Below the pieces are notes generated by a model that worked only from the letters and a program-made list of their open reading frames with translations, made no database searches and had not been told where the DNA came from. The position numbers were made by a program, and so were the translations under genes. From positions 124,001-188,000 of the forward strand of contig NZ_FMCS01000009.1 in NCBI RefSeq assembly GCF_900091435.1: a stretch of 64,000 nucleotides of DNA, read 5' to 3'. This DNA is from Micromonospora chaiyaphumensis. Lineage in GTDB: Bacteria; Actinomycetota; Actinomycetes; Mycobacteriales; Micromonosporaceae. Shown one piece after another: positions 33,656 to 43,779 of the stretch (position 1 is its first letter; the number at the start of each line of letters is the position of its first letter).

Positions 33656-33784
33656 CTCGACCCCCACTGGTTGAATCCCGCTTCCGTCCCTGTGTCCGTC
33701 GTCGCCACGACGCCTCGCCATACCGCCAGATCCCCATCCGCTCCCGCCCGCCGGAGGCCGCGGCCCTCCGTATCGGATCGTGCG

Positions 33785-33810
33785 CCTGGCACCGGGGAAG
33801 GGGTGCCAGG
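33785..33810. terminator. Strong hairpin between mraZ and rsmH
   Basis: Perfect 9-bp arms CCTGGCACC (33785-33793) and GGTGCCAGG (33802-33810) with an 8-nt loop, about 50 nt after the mraZ stop. No T-run follows on the minus strand. It could reduce read-through from mraZ into rsmH or stabilise an mraZ transcript. The remaining gap (33656-33859) shows no clear promoter. Confidence 0.5.
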
Positions 33811-33859
33811 AACTCGAAAGCGGCTGGAGATCTCGCAGTACGTCGGGCGCCGTCACGCC

Positions 33860-34291
33860 CTACAGACCGCCGGGCAGCACCCCCTCCTCGATGTCGGCGA
33901 AGTCGTCTTCGCTCTCCGCGAGGTAGGCCTCCCAGGCCGCCCTGTCCCAGATCTCCACCCGGGTGCTCGCCCCGATCACGACCAGGTCGCGGTCGAGCGC
34001 GGCGTACGACCGGAGGTGCCCGGGGATGGTGACCCGTCCCTGCTTGTCCGGCACCTCGTCGTGCGCGCTGGCGAAGAAGACCCGGCTGTAGGCCCGGGCC
34101 GCCTTGCTCGTCATCGGCTGCGCGCGCAACTGGTCGGCGATCCGCTGGAACTCCGGCATCGGGAAGACGTAGAGGCAGCGCTCCTGCCCTTTGGTGATCA
34201 CGACACCCCCCGCCAGCTCGTCCCGGAACTTCGCCGGAAGGATCAACCGGCCTTTGTCGTCCAGGCGCGGAGTGTGGGTGCCGAGGAACAT
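33860..34291 (-). CDS. mraZ: Transcriptional regulator MraZ
   Basis: 143 residues, two SpoVT/AbrB-like half domains: MFLGTHTPRLDDKGRLILPAKFRDEL and VFFASAHDEVPDKQGRVTIPGHLRSY. Both carry the D-x-K/Q-G-R-(L/V)-x-(L/I)-P signature. MraZ represses the dcw operon by binding direct repeats in its own promoter; three such repeats lie 85-110 bp upstream. ATG 34291 is preceded by GAGGGGGTTGGGCCG. Confidence 0.95.
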   Translation of the reverse strand: MFLGTHTPRLDDKGRLILPAKFRDELAGGVVITKGQERCLYVFPMPEFQRIADQLRAQPMTSKAARAYSRVFFASAHDEVPDKQGRVTIPGHLRSYAALDRDLVVIGASTRVEIWDRAAWEAYLAESEDDFADIEEGVLPGGL

Positions 34292-34375
34292 CGGCCCAAC
34301 CCCCTCGCCCTGAGCGGCGTTCGCGGCGCCGCTGACCCCCCGGGCCGGTGCGGCCCTCCCGGCCTCACCATCGCG

Positions 34376-34401
34376 CCCCACTCTACTCCACTTCCCTCCA
34401 C
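34376..34401 (-). promoter_or_regulatory. MraZ box repeats overlapping the dcw promoter
   Basis: Read on the minus strand: GTGGAG (34401-34396), GTGGAG (34391-34386), GTGGGG (34381-34376), spaced exactly 10 bp. MraZ operators are tandem TGG-type direct repeats one helical turn apart, so this is very likely the autoregulatory site. A -10 TAGAGT lies between boxes 2 and 3, with TTGCGG 16 nt upstream, so bound MraZ would block RNA polymerase. Confidence 0.75.
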
Positions 34402-34432
34402 CCGCAACCAGAAACGCCCGCGTGGCGTGGCG

Positions 34433-34479
34433 TTTGCGCGCGCAAAACCGCACGTCAACGGGGGTGGGGCGGAGTGGAG
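34433..34479 (+). promoter_or_regulatory. Palindrome and second pair of MraZ-like boxes facing murT
   Basis: TTTGCGCGCGCAAA is a perfect 14-bp palindrome (34433-34446). It is followed on the plus strand by GTGGGG (34464-34469) and GTGGAG (34474-34479), again 10 bp apart and oriented toward murT. The 340-bp divergent gap thus holds MraZ-type repeats in both directions. The rest of the gap has the murT -10 TAACCT (34619-34624). Confidence 0.5.
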
Positions 34480-34631
34480 GGGCGCGGCGGGCCGCCGCCG
34501 GGGTCCGCTTCCCGACATTGATCGACTCCGTCCGGCGGAGCGCACGCTGGCCGTCCGCCGGACGTCCCCGGCCGAACGGATCGCCCTCGGCGGCGATCTG
34601 GTGGGCCCGGTGGTCCGGTAACCTCGCTCGG

Positions 34632-35894
34632 GTGACGGACGCGAAGATGCCCCTGCGGGCAAAGGTGGCCAGCTCCGTGTCGCGGACCGCCGCGGCGCTG
34701 TCGCGGGCCGCGGGCCGTGGCGACGGCTCGGTCATCGGCGGCTGGATCGGCCTCAAGATCGACCCGGACCTGCTCGCCCACCTCTCGGCCGGGCGGGCCA
34801 TCGCCCTGGTGTCCGGCACCAACGGCAAGACCACCACCACCCGGCTCACCACGGCCGCCGTCGGCGTGCTCGGCCGGGTCGCCACCAACTCCTTCGGCGC
34901 CAACATGCCCACCGGGCACACCTCGGCGCTGGCCAAGGCCGGCAGCACCCCCTACGCGGTGCTGGAGGTGGACGAGCACTACCTCGCCCAGGTGCTGGAG
35001 GCCACCGAGCCGCACGTGGTGGCGCTGCTCAACCTCTCCCGCGACCAGCTCGACCGGGCCAAGGAGGTCGCCATGATGGCGCAGCTCTGGCGCGCCGCGC
35101 TGGTCCGGCACCCCGACGTGCGGGTGGTCGCCAACGCCGACGACCCGATGGTGGTGTGGGCCGCCACCCCGCCGGCCGACCCGGCCCAGGGCCACGTCCC
35201 GCCGCACGTCACCTGGTTCAGCGCCGGCCAGCGCTGGCACGACGACTCCTGGGTCTGCCCCGAGTGCGGCTCCACCATCCAGCGCTCCGGGGAGCAGTGG
35301 TGGTGCACCGGCTGCCCGCTGCGCCGCCCCCAGCCGCAGTGGACGGTCGAGGACGACGGCGTGCTCGACCCCACCGGCGCCTGGCACAAGGTGCAGCTCC
35401 AGCTCCCCGGCAAGGTCAACCTCGGCAACGCGGCCACCGCCCTGGCGGTCGCCGCCGAGTTCGGGGTACGCCCCGTCGACGCGGTCTCCCGGCTCGGGGT
35501 GGTCACCTCGGTGGCCGGCCGCTACGCCCAGGTCGACCGGGACGGGCGCAACATCCGGCTGCTGCTGGCCAAGAACCCGGCCAGCTGGCTGGAGGCGTTC
35601 GACATGGCCGACGTCGCGCCGACACTGCTCTCCATCAACGCGCGCGACCCCGACGGGCTGGACACCTCCTGGCTCTTCGACGTCGACTTCTCCCCGCTGG
35701 CCGGCCGGCAGGTGCTGATCACCGGCGACCGGGCCTACGACCTGGCCGTACGGCTCGACGTCAACGGGGTGCCGTTCCAGCACGTGCGGACCTTCGACGA
35801 CGCGGTCCGCGCGGTGCCGCCGGGCCGGCTCGAGGTCATCGCCAACTACACCGCCTTCCAGGACATCCGAGCGGAGCTGGACCGTGTCAACTGA
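34632..35894 (+). CDS. murT: Lipid II isoglutaminyl synthase, Mur-ligase subunit MurT
   Basis: 420 residues. Mur-ligase ATP loop ALVSGTNGKTTTTRL, EVDEHYL, LLNLSRDQLDR, the inserted zinc ribbon CPECG...CTGCP typical of MurT, LGNAATALAVAAEFGV and the C-terminal DUF1727 region. With GatD it amidates D-Glu of lipid II to D-isoglutamine. GTG 34632 is preceded by TAACCT with a 7-nt gap (leaderless). Overlaps gatD by 11 bp. It sits back-to-back with mraZ. Confidence 0.94.
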   Translation: MTDAKMPLRAKVASSVSRTAAALSRAAGRGDGSVIGGWIGLKIDPDLLAHLSAGRAIALVSGTNGKTTTTRLTTAAVGVLGRVATNSFGANMPTGHTSALAKAGSTPYAVLEVDEHYLAQVLEATEPHVVALLNLSRDQLDRAKEVAMMAQLWRAALVRHPDVRVVANADDPMVVWAATPPADPAQGHVPPHVTWFSAGQRWHDDSWVCPECGSTIQRSGEQWWCTGCPLRRPQPQWTVEDDGVLDPTGAWHKVQLQLPGKVNLGNAATALAVAAEFGVRPVDAVSRLGVVTSVAGRYAQVDRDGRNIRLLLAKNPASWLEAFDMADVAPTLLSINARDPDGLDTSWLFDVDFSPLAGRQVLITGDRAYDLAVRLDVNGVPFQHVRTFDDAVRAVPPGRLEVIANYTAFQDIRAELDRVN

Positions 35895-36606
35895 GAGCCT
35901 GCGCATCGTCTGGATCTATCCCGACCTGCTGTCGACCTACGGCGACCGGGGCAACGCGCTGATCCTGGCCCGCCGGGCCCAGCTGCGCGGCATGCCGGTC
36001 GAGGTGCTGGAGGTCCGCTCCGACCAGCGGCTGCCCGCCACCGCCGACATCTACCTGATCGGTGGCGGCGAGGACGGCCCGCAGGCACTGGGCGCGCAGC
36101 GGCTCATCGCCGACGGCGGCCTGCACCGGGCGGTGGCCCAGGGCTCGGTGGTGTTCGGCGTCTGCGCCGGCTACCAACTGCTGGGCACCTCGTTCTTCGC
36201 CAAGGGCACCCGGTGCACCGGCCTCGAACTGCTGGACATCTCCTCCGACCGGGGTCCCACCCGGGCGGTCGGCGAGCTGGCCGGCGAGGTCGACCCGCGG
36301 CTGGGCATCCCGTACCTGACCGGGTTCGAGAACCACGGCGGGCGGACCCACCTCGGGCCCGGCGTGTCGCCGCTGGCCCGGGTCACGGCCGGGGTGGGCA
36401 ACGACGGGACCACCGAGGGCGCCTGGCGCGGCAAGCTGCTCGGCACCTATTCGCACGGGCCGGCGCTGGCCCGCAACCCCGCCCTGGCCGACCTGCTGCT
36501 GCGCTGGGCGACCGGCGTCCACCAGCTCCCCCCGCTCGACGACACGTGGGCCGACCGGCTCCGGTCCGAGCGCCGCACCGCGGTGGCCGACGCCGCGAGG
36601 GCATGA
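35884..36606 (+). CDS. gatD: Lipid II isoglutaminyl synthase, glutaminase subunit GatD
   Basis: 240 residues, CobB/CobQ-like class I amidotransferase. Nucleophile C94 in VVFGVCAGYQLLG and H191 in LLGTYSHGPALARNP match the catalytic pair of characterised GatD. LIGGGEDGPQ is the other family motif. It releases ammonia from Gln for MurT. The GTG start lies inside the end of murT, and the stop overlaps the next gene as ATGA. Confidence 0.94.
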   Translation: MSTESLRIVWIYPDLLSTYGDRGNALILARRAQLRGMPVEVLEVRSDQRLPATADIYLIGGGEDGPQALGAQRLIADGGLHRAVAQGSVVFGVCAGYQLLGTSFFAKGTRCTGLELLDISSDRGPTRAVGELAGEVDPRLGIPYLTGFENHGGRTHLGPGVSPLARVTAGVGNDGTTEGAWRGKLLGTYSHGPALARNPALADLLLRWATGVHQLPPLDDTWADRLRSERRTAVADAARA

Positions 36607-37316
36607 CCGGCGCCGCCCGACCGTGGCGGCGACGATCCCGCCGGTTCGCCCGGTTGCTCCGGCAGCCGTCGGCGCGCCGGTTCGCGCTGCTGCTCCTGCT
36701 GCTAGCGGCGTTCGGCGTCGCGCTGCTGGTGGTCCCCCGCCCGGATCCGGGCGACCTGCCCCGGCTGGCCGACTCGCTCGGCGGGTACGCGCCGGTCGCG
36801 GCCGTGGTGGGCGGCGCGCTGCTGCTCGTGGCGCTGGTCCCGCGTACCTTCGTCACGCTGGCCGCCGGGGCGATCTTCGGCCCGGTGCAGGGCGCCGCCT
36901 ACGCCCTCGGCGCGGCGCTGCTCGCGGCGGCGCTCGGCTTCGCGGTCGGCCGCCTGCTGGGCCGGCAGTTCGTCGCCGAGCGGGTCCGCGGCCGGCTGGC
37001 CCGGCTGGACGGCTGGTTCGCGCGGCAGACCGTGTTCGGCGTGATGACCGTCCGGCTGCTGCCGATCGCCGGGTTCGGGCTGGTCAGCTACGGCTACGGC
37101 ACCACCGGGGCGCGGGTGCTGCCGTTCCTGGCCGGCAGCGTGATCGCCGCGGCCCCCACCGCGATCGGCTACGCGGCCATCGGGGCGGCGGTCAGCTCCC
37201 CCGACTCGATCAACTGGTACGCCGCGGCCCCGGCCAGCCTCGGCCTGATCGCCAGCGCGGTCATCATCCACCGCTGGTGGCGGGCGGAGCGGCACCGCCG
37301 GCTGGGCCCGAGCTGA
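36603..37316 (+). CDS. TVP38/TMEM64 (VTT/DedA-like) membrane protein
   Basis: 237 residues, about five to six TM helices. The VTT core is present: RTFVTLAAGAIFGPVQGAAYALGAALLAAALGFAVGRLLGR and the re-entrant loop with TVRLLPIAGFGLVSYGYGTTG. Proteins of this superfamily act as lipid scramblases or transporters, some moving undecaprenyl phosphate. Coupling to murT-gatD makes a lipid-carrier role attractive, but this is inference. Confidence 0.85.
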   Translation: MTGAARPWRRRSRRFARLLRQPSARRFALLLLLLAAFGVALLVVPRPDPGDLPRLADSLGGYAPVAAVVGGALLLVALVPRTFVTLAAGAIFGPVQGAAYALGAALLAAALGFAVGRLLGRQFVAERVRGRLARLDGWFARQTVFGVMTVRLLPIAGFGLVSYGYGTTGARVLPFLAGSVIAAAPTAIGYAAIGAAVSSPDSINWYAAAPASLGLIASAVIIHRWWRAERHRRLGPS

Positions 37317-37317
37317 G

Positions 37318-38079
37318 ATGGCCGCGGAGGAACGGCTGCCCGGCGGCTTCGTCACCGAGGTGGTCCGGATCGGCGACACCGTCCGCCGCACTCCCCCGGC
37401 CCGGGCCGAGGTCGTGACGGCCCTGCTGCGGCACCTGGCCACGACCGCGCCCGGCCTGGCGCCGCGCCACCTCGGGGTGGACGAGCAGGGCCGGCAGGTG
37501 CTCACCCACCTCGCCGGGCGGGTGCCCTGGCGGGACCGCGAGGACCCCGCCTTCTTCGCCGACCCGGCCCTCACCCGGCTGGCCGAGCTGATCCGGGCAC
37601 TGCACGACGCCTGCGCCGGCAGCCCGCTGGCCGGCGACGCGGAGACGGTCTGCCACCGGGACCTGTCGCCGAAGAACACCGTCTACCGGGACTCGCCGGC
37701 GGGGCCGCTGCCGGTGGCGTTCCTGGACTGGGACCTGGCCGGGCCGGGCCGGCGGATCGAGGACGTGGCGTTCGCCGGCTGGCACTGGAGCGCGCTGGGC
37801 GGCGACGCCGACCCGATCGAGCTGGCCCGGCGGTGCCGGCTGCTGTGCGACGCCTACGAGGCTGCGGCCCCCGGGGTGTCCCTGCCGCGGGGCGAGCTGG
37901 CCGCCGTCATGCTCGACCAGCTCGACGGCACCTGGCGGGGCATCGACGCGGGCGCCGACCGGGACGAGCCGGGCATGCGCCGGCTCCGCGCGGCGGGCGC
38001 GGTCGACGCGGTACGCGGCTGGCACGGGTGGTTGCGCCGGCACCGCGCGACGGTCGAGGCAGCCCTCCGGACCGGTTGA
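37318..38079 (+). CDS. Aminoglycoside/choline-type phosphotransferase family protein
   Basis: 253 residues. Kinase-like C-lobe with the catalytic loop CHRDLSPKNTVY (HxDxxxxN) and metal loop AFLDWDLAGPGRRIEDVA. The N-lobe is short (VRIGDTVRR, then VLTHLAGRVPW). The substrate is unknown; the family also covers non-antibiotic small-molecule kinases, so no resistance should be assumed. ATG starts 1 nt after the preceding stop. Confidence 0.82.
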   Translation: MAAEERLPGGFVTEVVRIGDTVRRTPPARAEVVTALLRHLATTAPGLAPRHLGVDEQGRQVLTHLAGRVPWRDREDPAFFADPALTRLAELIRALHDACAGSPLAGDAETVCHRDLSPKNTVYRDSPAGPLPVAFLDWDLAGPGRRIEDVAFAGWHWSALGGDADPIELARRCRLLCDAYEAAAPGVSLPRGELAAVMLDQLDGTWRGIDAGADRDEPGMRRLRAAGAVDAVRGWHGWLRRHRATVEAALRTG

Positions 38080-38089
38080 TCCCGGACAC

Positions 38090-38127
38090 GGCGGAGGCGC
38101 GCCCCGAACCCGGAACGCGCCTCCGCC
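38090..38127. terminator. Bidirectional terminator between phosphotransferase gene and leuS
   Basis: Perfect 12-bp stem GGCGGAGGCGCG (38090-38101) / CGCGCCTCCGCC (38116-38127) with a 14-nt loop, placed between two convergent genes 10 nt and 12 nt away. No T-run is seen, so it is a hairpin-type terminator. Confidence 0.75.
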
Positions 38128-38139
38128 GAACCCGCCGGG

Positions 38140-40980
<2,841 letters not shown>

Positions 40981-41032
40981 GGCGTCTCCTCGGCGCGGTC
41001 ATGTCGGGTATCGGAGGTCTGCTGCGGGCATG

Positions 41033-41057
41033 AAAAAGCCCCTCGCGCAGGAGGGGC
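41033..41057 (-). terminator. leuS attenuator terminator
   Basis: On the minus strand GCCCCTC-CTGCGC-GAGGGGC (41057-41038) is followed directly by TTTTT (41037-41033): a canonical intrinsic terminator, 53 nt before the leuS ATG. It is the only hairpin plus T-run in the window that lies upstream rather than downstream of a gene. Confidence 0.85.
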
Positions 41058-41058
41058 C

Positions 41059-41093
41059 GCCGTGCTGTCGCGCTCTCAGCGCATCAGCACGGC
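41059..41093 (-). promoter_or_regulatory. leuS attenuator pause/anti-terminator hairpin region
   Basis: The 9-bp arms GCCGTGCTG and CAGCACGGC enclose a second stem GCGCT-GAG-AGCGC. The 5' arm contains the end of the leader peptide including its stop, so a ribosome finishing or stalling there would change folding. An alternative pairing of CGCGACAG (in the 3' part) with CTGCGCG of the terminator loop is possible by eye, with one bulged base. Confidence 0.65.
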
Positions 41094-41122
41094 TCGGTAA
41101 GAAGCAGGAAGACTCCGGCCAT
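41084..41122 (-). CDS. leuS leader peptide MAGVFLLLTEPC
   Basis: A 12-codon ORF, ATG GCC GGA GTC TTC CTG CTT CTT ACC GAG CCG TGC TGA, with three consecutive leucine codons, two of them CTT, which is rare in this genome. The stop falls in the 5' arm of the pause hairpin. TACACT (41135-41130) lies exactly 7 nt upstream, so the mRNA should start at the ATG (leaderless leader peptide). Charged tRNA-Leu level would set ribosome position and hence terminator formation. Confidence 0.85.
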   Translation of the reverse strand: MAGVFLLLTEPC

Positions 41123-41129
41123 GACCGGC

Positions 41130-41135
41130 AGTGTA
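41130..41135 (-). promoter_or_regulatory. -10 element of the leuS leader
   Basis: TACACT, 7 nt before the leader-peptide ATG. No clear -35 is seen. The 285-bp gap 41123-41407 also holds a possible -10 TATACA (41371-41376) for the plus-strand moxR gene and is otherwise unremarkable. Confidence 0.5.
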
Positions 41136-41407
41136 CCCCGTCGGCGGCTCCCGCCGGTCGCCCGCCGCCCTCGGCACGGAAACCGGAACCGGGCTACCCG
41201 CCCGCGGGCCGGCCACACGTCCCCCGGTCCGGCGAATATTCCGGGCGTAACCGGCCGACGGGCTGCGGGGGTCGGCGACAACGAGAAACATGGTTAGCCT
41301 GAGAGGCCAGTGAGATTTTTGCGGCAGACGAGGCTCGGCGTCGCGAACCCAACGGCGGGTCCAGGTGCTCTATACAGAGCTGCCGTCCGGCGACGAGGAG
41401 GAGGCCC

Positions 41408-42463
41408 GTGACACAACAGACCTGGGACGAGGTGGGCGGTCTGCTGCCGCACGACGAGTTCCGCGCCGCCAGCGAGGCCATCGTGGCCAACATCGAGCAG
41501 GTCATCGAGGGCAAGACGGCCACCGTCCGGCTCGCGCTGGCGGTGCTGCTCGCCGAGGGCCACCTGCTGATCGAGGACGTGCCCGGCGTCGGCAAGACGA
41601 AGCTGGCCAAGGCCCTGGCCCGGTCGATCGACTGCTCGGTGCGCCGGATCCAGTTCACCCCCGATCTGCTGCCCAGCGACGTCACCGGGGTCAGCGTCTA
41701 CAACCAGGAGACGCACGACTTCGAGTTCCGGCCGGGCGCGGTCTTCGCCAACCTGGTGGTCGGCGACGAGATCAACCGGGCCTCGCCGAAGACCCAGTCG
41801 GCGCTGCTGGAGTGCATGGAGGAGCGGCAGGTCACGGTCGACGGCGTGACCTACCAGCTGCAGACCCCGTTCATGGTGATCGCGACGCAGAACCCGATCG
41901 AGATGGAGGGGACCTACCCGCTGCCGGAGGCGCAGCGCGACCGGTTCACCGCCCGGATCGCCATGGGCTACCCGGACCCGGGCGCCGAGCTGGCCATGCT
42001 GGACGGCCACGGCGCCACCGACCCGCTGCACGAGCTGCGGCCGGTCTCCGACGCGGCCACCGTCCGCCGGCTGATCGGCCACGTCCGGCAGGTGCACGTC
42101 GCCGACGCCGTCAAGCAGTACGCGATCGACCTGGTCACCGCCACCCGCGAGGCTCCCGACCTGCGGCTCGGCGCATCCCCGCGGGCCACCCTCCAGCTGC
42201 TGCGCACGGCCCGCGCGGTGGCCGCCCTGGAGGGCCGCGACTACGTGCTGCCCGACGACCTCCAGGCCCTCGCGGTGCCGGTGCTGGCGCACCGGATCAT
42301 CCCGACCGCCGACGCGCAGCTGGCCCGGCGCACCACCGACGCGATCGTCGCCGAGCTGGTGCACCGCCTCCCGCTCCCGCACGACCGCAAGCGCTCGCCC
42401 TACGACACCCGCCCCCCGGCCCCCAACAACGGGCGCGGGCCGTACGAGCCGCGGAGGCCGTGA
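41408..42463 (+). CDS. MoxR-family AAA+ ATPase
   Basis: 351 residues. Walker A LIEDVPGVGKTKLAKAL, Walker B VVGDEINRASPKTQSALLECMEERQVT, sensor 1 VIATQNPIEMEGTYPLPEAQRDRF. MoxR ATPases act as chaperones that mature metalloenzymes or envelope complexes. The moxR-DUF58-transglutaminase order is a conserved operon type. The GTG at 41408 has GAGGAGGAGG upstream. The C-terminal 30 residues are Pro/Arg-rich. Confidence 0.93.
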   Translation: MTQQTWDEVGGLLPHDEFRAASEAIVANIEQVIEGKTATVRLALAVLLAEGHLLIEDVPGVGKTKLAKALARSIDCSVRRIQFTPDLLPSDVTGVSVYNQETHDFEFRPGAVFANLVVGDEINRASPKTQSALLECMEERQVTVDGVTYQLQTPFMVIATQNPIEMEGTYPLPEAQRDRFTARIAMGYPDPGAELAMLDGHGATDPLHELRPVSDAATVRRLIGHVRQVHVADAVKQYAIDLVTATREAPDLRLGASPRATLQLLRTARAVAALEGRDYVLPDDLQALAVPVLAHRIIPTADAQLARRTTDAIVAELVHRLPLPHDRKRSPYDTRPPAPNNGRGPYEPRRP

Positions 42464-42464
42464 G

Positions 42465-43763
42465 GTGCGCGACGGGCTGCGAGGGCTGACCACCCGCGGC
42501 CGTTCCTTCCTGGCGGCCGCGGTCGCCGCCGCGATCTCCGCCGCCATCCTCGGCGAGAAGGACCTGCTCCGGGTGGCCGTCCTGCTCGCCATCCTGCCGC
42601 TGCTCGCGGCGGCCTACGTCGGGCGCAGCCGCTACAAGCTCGCCTGCAGCCGGTCGCTGGAGCCGCACCGGGCGCCGGTCGGGGCCAGCTCCCGCGTGGT
42701 GCTGCGGCTGCAGAACCTGTCCCGGCTGCCCACCGGCACCCTGCTGCTGGAGGACCGGCTGCCCTACGCGCTCGGCAGCCGGCCGCGGGTGGTGCTGGAG
42801 CGCCTCGGCGCCCACCAGGCCAGCTCGGTGGCCTACACGGTCCGGGCCGACGTCCGCGGCCGTTACGAGGTCGGGCCGCTGGTGATCCGGCTGACCGACC
42901 CGTTCGGGCTCTGCGAGCTGAGCCGGGCGTTCCCCAGCACCGACCACCTGACGGTGATCCCGCAGGTCACCCCACTGCCCCCGGTCCGCCTCCCCGGCGA
43001 GTACGCGGGCAGCGGCGACAGCCGGGCCCGCTCGGTGGCGGTGCACGGCGAGGACGACGCGGCCACCCGGGAGTACCGGATGGGTGACGACCTGCGCCGG
43101 GTGCACTGGAAGTCGACGGCCCGCACCGGCGAGCTGATGGTGCGCCGGGAGGAGCAGCCCTGGGAGAGCCGGGCCACCGTGGTGCTGGACACCCGGGCCG
43201 CCGGGCACCGGGGCGAGGGGCCGACGGCGAGCTTCGAGTGGGCGGTCTCGACGGCCGCCAGCATCGCGGTGCACCTGCGCCAGGCCGGCTACAAGCTGCG
43301 CCTGGTCACCGGCAACGGCGCGGACGTGGACGCCACCGAGGCCGGGGGCGAGGGCGTGCTCCTCGACCACCTCGCCGAGGTGCACCTCGACAAGCGGGGC
43401 GAGCTCACCACGCTGGTGCAGCAGGTCCGGCAGCGCGCCGACGGCGGCCTGATCATCGCGCTCCTCGGCACGCTGAGCACCGCCGAGGCCGAGCTGCTGG
43501 CCGGGCTGCGCGGCAACGGCGCCACCTGCGTGGGCTTCCTGCTCGACAGCAACACCTGGCTGAACCTGCCGCCGAAGGCCCGGGCCGAGGCGGAGCACGC
43601 GCACGGCGCCGCGGTGCTCGCCCTGCTGCAGAGCGGCTGGCGGGTCATCGGGGTGGAGCACGGCAACCGGCTGCCGGTGCTCTGGCCACAGGCGGCGCGC
43701 GGGTCGCAGGGCTTCGCGCTGCGGGCGGCGCTGGCCGAGACGGTGGCCGGAGGCGTGCGATGA
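42465..43763 (+). CDS. DUF58-domain membrane protein
   Basis: 432 residues. Two N-terminal TM helices (SFLAAAVAAAISAAILG and LLRVAVLLAILPLLAAAYVG), a beta-rich region, and the DUF58 motif YRMGDDLRRVHWKSTARTGELMVREEE-like (actual VRREEQPWE), then a vWA-like C-terminal half (ATVVLDTRAAG). It is thought to work with MoxR. The start GTG immediately follows the moxR stop. The vWA metal site is only partly visible. Confidence 0.9.
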   Translation: MRDGLRGLTTRGRSFLAAAVAAAISAAILGEKDLLRVAVLLAILPLLAAAYVGRSRYKLACSRSLEPHRAPVGASSRVVLRLQNLSRLPTGTLLLEDRLPYALGSRPRVVLERLGAHQASSVAYTVRADVRGRYEVGPLVIRLTDPFGLCELSRAFPSTDHLTVIPQVTPLPPVRLPGEYAGSGDSRARSVAVHGEDDAATREYRMGDDLRRVHWKSTARTGELMVRREEQPWESRATVVLDTRAAGHRGEGPTASFEWAVSTAASIAVHLRQAGYKLRLVTGNGADVDATEAGGEGVLLDHLAEVHLDKRGELTTLVQQVRQRADGGLIIALLGTLSTAEAELLAGLRGNGATCVGFLLDSNTWLNLPPKARAEAEHAHGAAVLALLQSGWRVIGVEHGNRLPVLWPQAARGSQGFALRAALAETVAGGVR

Positions 43764-43779
43764 CCCGAAGGGTGGACCC

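Noticed and set aside
37318..38079. Aminoglycoside-resistance gene
   Set aside because: The APH fold family is broad; no resistance-enzyme subfamily signature or antibiotic cluster is present.
40981..41135. T-box riboswitch upstream of leuS
   Set aside because: No specifier loop or T-box sequence is seen, while a leader ORF with Leu codons, hairpin and terminator fit ribosome-mediated attenuation.
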